Positions 6,332 through 8,010 of a DNA stretch of 8,010 bases are shown here, one piece after another. Source of the DNA: Sulfurovaceae bacterium (GTDB lineage: Bacteria > Campylobacterota > Campylobacteria > Campylobacterales > Sulfurovaceae); assembly GCA_029933395.1 (NCBI GenBank), contig JAOZOG010000020.1, positions 11,354 through 19,363 of the forward strand, in the 5' to 3' direction. Within the stretch, counting starts at the first letter, position 1. Every line of letters starts with the position of its first letter. The notes under the pieces were generated by a model. The model was not told where the DNA came from, ran no database searches, and saw only the letters and a list, made by a program, of their open reading frames with translations. Both the position numbers and the translations under genes were made by a program.

Positions 6332-8010
6332 ATGTCTAAACCAACAATAATCTGGTCAAAAATCGATGAAGCTCCGGCTTTGGCAACCTATTCACTTCTC
6401 CCAATCGTAAGCAAGTTTACGAATGCGGCAGGCGTCGATGTAACTACAAGTGATATCTCTCTGGCGGGAAGAGTCCTTGCAGCTATGGGCCTTGCAGAAG
6501 ATGAGCTTGCAAAGTTGGGAGAGCTGGTAGTCAAGCCTGAAGCAAACATTATCAAGCTTCCAAATATCTCCGCTTCTATCGGTCAGCTCAAAGAGTGTAT
6601 TGCAGAGCTTCAGAGCCAGGGTTACGATATTCCTGATTTCCCTGAAAATCCTGAAACCGAAGAGGAAAAAGCGATCAGAGCCAAGTATAACCCTTGTCTT
6701 GGATCTGCGGTCAACCCTGTATTGAGAGAGGGCAACTCCGACAGACGTGCAGCGGCAGCGGTCAAAAAATACGCTCAGCAGCACCCACACAGACTTAAGC
6801 CGTTTGCAGAAAACTCCAAAGCGTATGTCGCACATATGGAAGGCAACGGGGATTTCTACGGTAATGAGAAATCTGTCACAATGGATGAGGCACAGAAAGT
6901 CAAGATCATGCTCAACGGCAAAGAGCTCGCAGCGATTGATGCCCTCGAGGGTGAGATTCTGGATGCGACATTTATGTCTGCCAAAGCATTGAGAGCGTTT
7001 ATCAAGAAGACGATCGATGATGCAAGAGCGAACGGTGTACTCTGGTCTATTCACCTCAAAGCGACAATGATGAAGATCTCCGACCCGATTATGTTTGGAC
7101 ATGCCTTTGAAGTCTTCTTCCAGGAAGTCTTCGACAAGTATGCCGATGTCTTCAAAGCACTGGAAGTCAATCCGAACCTTGGTATGTCCGACCTCGAGAA
7201 GAAGATCGCCGGTCACGAAAAAGAGGCAGAGATCAAAGCAGCCTTCCAGGCAGTTATAGAGTCTGACGCTCCCAAGATTGCGATGGTGGACTCTGACAAA
7301 GGCCAGACGAACTTCAATGCTTCCAACGATGTGATCATCGATGCCTCTATGCCTGTCGTCGTGAGAGAGGGTGGTAAGCAGTGGGATAGAAACGGTGATG
7401 CTGTCGAGTGTGTCGCAGTGATTCCTGACAGTACCTATGCAATGTTCCACCAGGAGATGGTCGCTGACTGTGTGAAAAATGGCCAGTATGACGTCACAAC
7501 GATGGGTAACGTAGCAAACGTTGGTCTGATGGCGCAAAAAGCGGAAGAGTATGGTTCTCACCCAACGACATTCGAGATCGCTGAAGCGGGTACCGTTGAA
7601 GTGGTTGATGCAAACGGTGATGTCCTGATGAGCCACGAAGTCGAAGCCGGGGATATCTGGAGAATGTCACGTGCCAAAGATATCCCGATCAAAGACTGGG
7701 TTAGACTGGCAGTTGAGAGAGCGAAACTCACAGGCAACCCTGCAATCTTCTGGCTCGACGAGAACAGAGCGCACGATGCAGAGATGATCAAAAAGGTCAA
7801 CAAGTACCTTGAGGAGCATGACACAACCGGACTGGACATCAAGATTATGGATGTAGCGGCAGCGACACGCTATACCAACGAGAGAGTCAGAGCGGGTAAA
7901 GATACGATCTCTGTCACAGGAAATGTCCTGAGAGATCACTTGACTGATATGTATCCCATCCTCGAGCTTGGTACGTCTGCCAAGATGCTCTCTATCGTTC
8001 CATTGCTTGC
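6332..8010 (+). CDS. icd: Monomeric NADP-type isocitrate dehydrogenase, 3' end outside window
   Basis: This enzyme interconverts isocitrate with 2-oxoglutarate and CO2 using NADP(H). It belongs to the large monomeric IDH family (about 740 residues), unrelated in length to the common dimeric form of about 420 residues. The window holds 559 codons, so roughly the last quarter is missing. Family blocks seen in order: KPTIIWSKIDEAPALATYSLLP at the N-terminus, KLPNISASIGQLKECI near 70-85, NPVLREGNSDRR (129-139; S136 is the likely substrate-binding serine), HLKATMMKISDPIMFGH from 241, MVDSDKGQTNFNASNDVIIDASMPVVVREGGKQW, TTMGNVANVGLMAQKAEEYGSHP, and FWLDENRAHDAE. No lesion is seen. The start is ATG with AAGGA six bases upstream. 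In autotrophic Campylobacterota this enzyme supplies the reductive carboxylation step of the reverse TCA cycle in the cytoplasm; that direction is inferred from the lineage, not visible here. It has its own leader and seems separate from the dnaE operon. Confidence 0.97.
   Translation, partial: MSKPTIIWSKIDEAPALATYSLLPIVSKFTNAAGVDVTTSDISLAGRVLAAMGLAEDELAKLGELVVKPEANIIKLPNISASIGQLKECIAELQSQGYDIPDFPENPETEEEKAIRAKYNPCLGSAVNPVLREGNSDRRAAAAVKKYAQQHPHRLKPFAENSKAYVAHMEGNGDFYGNEKSVTMDEAQKVKIMLNGKELAAIDALEGEILDATFMSAKALRAFIKKTIDDARANGVLWSIHLKATMMKISDPIMFGHAFEVFFQEVFDKYADVFKALEVNPNLGMSDLEKKIAGHEKEAEIKAAFQAVIESDAPKIAMVDSDKGQTNFNASNDVIIDASMPVVVREGGKQWDRNGDAVECVAVIPDSTYAMFHQEMVADCVKNGQYDVTTMGNVANVGLMAQKAEEYGSHPTTFEIAEAGTVEVVDANGDVLMSHEVEAGDIWRMSRAKDIPIKDWVRLAVERAKLTGNPAIFWLDENRAHDAEMIKKVNKYLEEHDTTGLDIKIMDVAAATRYTNERVRAGKDTISVTGNVLRDHLTDMYPILELGTSAKMLSIVPLL

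Noticed and set aside
6392..7636. A 414-codon open frame antisense to icd.
   Set aside because: It lies wholly opposite a clearly conserved icd reading frame. Its composition (many Cys, Arg, His) is what an antisense shadow gives, and it has no recognisable domain.

Overview
This window looks like ordinary chromosomal DNA from a chemolithoautotrophic member of the Campylobacterota (the former Epsilonproteobacteria). I infer a Sulfurovum/Nitratifractor-like organism from the style of the DnaE and monomeric Icd proteins and from a base composition that looks near 50% G+C. The genus is a guess that one protein search would settle. I see no mobile element, CRISPR array, tRNA, rRNA or phage gene.

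Left part, minus strand (1-1974): three genes for exported proteins, transcribed leftward. The first in transcription order is an SdiA-regulated/YjiK-like beta-propeller protein with a lipoprotein-like leader and a TTG start. After a 47-bp gap with a good extended -10 promoter come two unrecognised exported proteins. Their reading frames overlap by 4 bp (ATGA), so they are probably translationally coupled. The second is rich in cysteine and runs off the left edge of the window.

Right part, plus strand (2053-8010): dnaE, the replicative DNA polymerase III alpha subunit, is complete at 1183 residues and diverges from the YjiK-like gene across a 78-bp shared promoter region. Three bases after its stop is a small integral-membrane protein that looks like a zinc metallopeptidase of an uncharacterised family and is almost certainly cotranscribed with dnaE. 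After a 157-bp intergenic region begins icd, a monomeric NADP-type isocitrate dehydrogenase that runs off the right edge. In autotrophic Campylobacterota this enzyme works in the reductive TCA cycle.

The genes do not form one obvious pathway. The points most worth a second look are the membrane protein behind dnaE, which carries two HExxH motifs, the coupled pair of unknown exported proteins, and the complete PHP metal site in DnaE, which suggests built-in proofreading. I found no convincing evidence of a wholly new system.
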